Source of the DNA: an uncultured Bacteroidota bacterium
GTDB taxonomy: Bacteria; Bacteroidota; Bacteroidia; Chitinophagales; Chitinophagaceae
Length of the DNA stretch: 8,053 bases
Direction: 5' to 3'
NCBI GenBank assembly: GCA_903912435.1
Contig: CAIWHI010000653.1
Coordinates: 1-8,053 of the forward strand
Part shown: piece after piece, positions 6,721 through 8,053 of the stretch
Numbering within the stretch: position 1 is the stretch's first letter
Layout of the letters: every line of letters begins with the position of its first letter
Translations under genes and position numbers: made by a program
Notes under the pieces: model-generated
What the model saw: only the letters and a program-made list of their open reading frames with translations
Database searches by the model: none
Told to the model about the DNA's origin: nothing

Positions 6721-8053
6721 ATGAACAGATTATTTAGCCGCCTGGCAGGCTTAATGCTAGCAGTAGTTTTGCTTACGTCATTATCAGTACAAAAGACGTA
6801 TGCACAGGATGTAACGGTGTCGTACCAGAATTTTTATGATGAGTTGGCACCTTATGGACAATGGATAGATGACCCTTATTATGGTAATGTATTCGTACCA
6901 GCAGTAGGTAGTGATTTTAGGCCTTATGCTTCAGATGGTTATTGGGCAAGTACCGAATATGGTAATATGTGGGTATCAGACCAACCATGGTCATGGGCTT
7001 GTTACCACTACGGTCGCTGGACGTATAATGAGTACTACGGATGGATATGGATACCAGGTTATAAATGGGCTCCGGCCTGGGTGAGCTGGCGTAGTGGGGG
7101 CGGATTCTACGGATGGGCTCCACTGGGTCCGGGAGTAAGGATAGGCGTAAGCTATGATTATCCTGAAAGTTATTGGGTCTTTGTAACTCCTATGTATCTA
7201 TATCACCGCAATGTATATAGTTATTATGAGCGGGAGCGGGTTCATGAGTGTATGAGGTATACCAGGTATGAGCGCGATGCTTATGAAAGTAATGGCACCA
7301 GGTATTATTACGGCCCACGCAGGGAAGTGATAGCCAGGGAAACCAACCGCCCTGTGGAATTATACCGGGTAACAAACGTGCATGAAGCACGTGAAGGAAG
7401 GGTAGCCGGAAATGAATTACATGTGTATCGCCCTAATGTAAATAGGGATACCCGTGAAACAGCAAGACCAACACATGTGATTAGTGCTAATGAGCACCCA
7501 ATGGCCCGTACTATGCAGGCAATTCCAGCCAGTCATGCTACAACAGAACGTCCATTCCAGAGGGAAATGCAAAATAACCCTAACAGGTCAGGTGGTATGC
7601 CAGGTGGTCGTCCGGCACCGGAACAAGCAAGGCCGGGGCAGCAAGTAGAGCACCAGGCACCACAGCAGGGTGTGCCTAACCGCTTACCAGAACACGAGCC
7701 TAATCGCCAGCCTAGTAATATGCCTCAGCAGACAATGCCTACGCAACGTGAGCCACAACGCCAACCAATGCCTGAGCGTGAGCCACAGCTTCAACAGCCG
7801 GTGCCACAACGCCAGCCTAATTTCCAGGAGCCACAGCGTCAGCCAATGCCGCCTCAACAGCAACCACAGCCACAAAGGGAGCCACAGCGTCAGCCAATGC
7901 CACCTCAACAGCTGCCACAGCCACAAAGGGAGCCACAACGTCAGCCAATGCCACCTCAACAGCAGCCACAGCCGCAAAGGGAGCCACAACGTCAGCCAAT
8001 GCCGCAGCCCCAAAGGCAGAATCCGCAGCCACAGCCAATGCCACAGCGCCAGA
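6721..8053 (+). CDS. Secreted DUF6600-like protein with Pro/Gln/Arg-rich repeat tail (3' end beyond window)
   Basis: The frame is open from ATG 6721 to the window edge, giving 444 residues without a stop. A signal peptide occupies residues 1 to about 28 (hydrophobic LMLAVVLLTSL, cut near TYA-QD). Residues about 37-165 are very rich in Trp, Tyr and Gly, with LAPYGQWIDDPYYGNVFVP (42-60), YGRWTYNEYYGWIWIPGY (97-114) and APAWVSWRSGGGFYGWAPL (118-136). This pattern is typical of the DUF6600 family, found in secreted or envelope proteins of bacteria and of unknown biochemical function. Residues about 168-290 are Arg-rich and mostly hydrophilic. From about 291 the protein becomes low-complexity Pro/Gln/Arg/Met sequence, ending in 17-residue repeats. 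The cationic, disordered tail could bind cell wall or anionic polymer, but that is inference. It has its own putative promoter and is not coupled to ribH. Confidence 0.88.
   Translation, partial: MNRLFSRLAGLMLAVVLLTSLSVQKTYAQDVTVSYQNFYDELAPYGQWIDDPYYGNVFVPAVGSDFRPYASDGYWASTEYGNMWVSDQPWSWACYHYGRWTYNEYYGWIWIPGYKWAPAWVSWRSGGGFYGWAPLGPGVRIGVSYDYPESYWVFVTPMYLYHRNVYSYYERERVHECMRYTRYERDAYESNGTRYYYGPRREVIARETNRPVELYRVTNVHEAREGRVAGNELHVYRPNVNRDTRETARPTHVISANEHPMARTMQAIPASHATTERPFQREMQNNPNRSGGMPGGRPAPEQARPGQQVEHQAPQQGVPNRLPEHEPNRQPSNMPQQTMPTQREPQRQPMPEREPQLQQPVPQRQPNFQEPQRQPMPPQQQPQPQREPQRQPMPPQQLPQPQREPQRQPMPPQQQPQPQREPQRQPMPQPQRQNPQPQPMPQRQ
7828..8053 (+). repeat. 51-bp in-frame tandem repeat (17-residue unit)
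   Basis: Units start at 7828, 7879, 7930 and 7981, each encoding EPQRQPMPPQQQPQPQR with few changes (one Gln to Leu in the second). The last copy diverges after QPMP. A partial older copy (EPQRQPMP) starts at 7750. Nucleotide differences are mostly silent, so recent duplication with purifying selection on the peptide is plausible. The array may continue past the window. Confidence 0.9.

Noticed and set aside
7684..8044. Minus-strand frames rich in Leu/Trp and Ala/Val that look like membrane proteins
   Set aside because: They are antisense readings of the Pro/Gln/Arg repeat of the DUF6600-like gene; their periodicity comes from the 51-bp repeat.
7828..8053. CRISPR-like array
   Set aside because: The repeats are contiguous without unique spacers, are in frame, and encode a protein tail.

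Overview
The window is a hybrid of two unrelated genomes. Bases 1 to about 2502 are a complete gene-sized macronuclear chromosome (nanochromosome) of a spirotrich ciliate, most likely a hypotrich of the Oxytricha/Stylonychia type. It starts with exactly 20 nt of C4A4 telomere and ends with 18 nt of G4T4 telomere. It is very AT-rich and carries one gene on the minus strand that can only be read with the ciliate code (TAA and TAG = Gln, TGA = stop). The rest (about 2503-8053) is ordinary bacterial DNA of the phylum Bacteroidota, possibly Chitinophagales. This is indicated by a T9SS sorting tail, three TAnnTTTG-type -7 boxes, sparse Shine-Dalgarno signals and the gene content.

Ciliate part: telomere (1-20), 3' trailer (21-119), gene (complement 120-2360, with a 36-nt intron at 1705-1740), 5' leader (2361-2484), telomere (2485-2502). 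The spliced product is 734 residues and resembles the nuclear exosome RNase Rrp6/EXOSC10. It has a Rrp6-like exonuclease fold segment followed by an HRDC domain. The catalytic acidic residues appear to be replaced and the second half of the exonuclease domain is missing, so it looks like a pseudo-exonuclease. A long Asn/Gln-rich tail follows. Standard-code gene callers would report this 2.4 kb as empty.

Bacterial part: a CHAD-domain gene on the minus strand is cut by the junction, and its apparent last 11 residues are translated telomere and ciliate leader. Divergent from it is a large secreted T9SS cargo protein with PKD-like domains, closed by a good hairpin terminator. Next is ribH (lumazine synthase) with its own promoter. 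Last is a secreted DUF6600-like protein with a 51-bp tandem repeat encoding a Pro/Gln/Arg-rich tail, open at the right edge.

The two parts do not work together. The simplest explanation is a chimeric contig (assembly or whole-genome amplification) from a sample containing a ciliate and its associated bacteria. Real integration into a bacterium is less likely because the intron, the variant code and both telomeres are intact.
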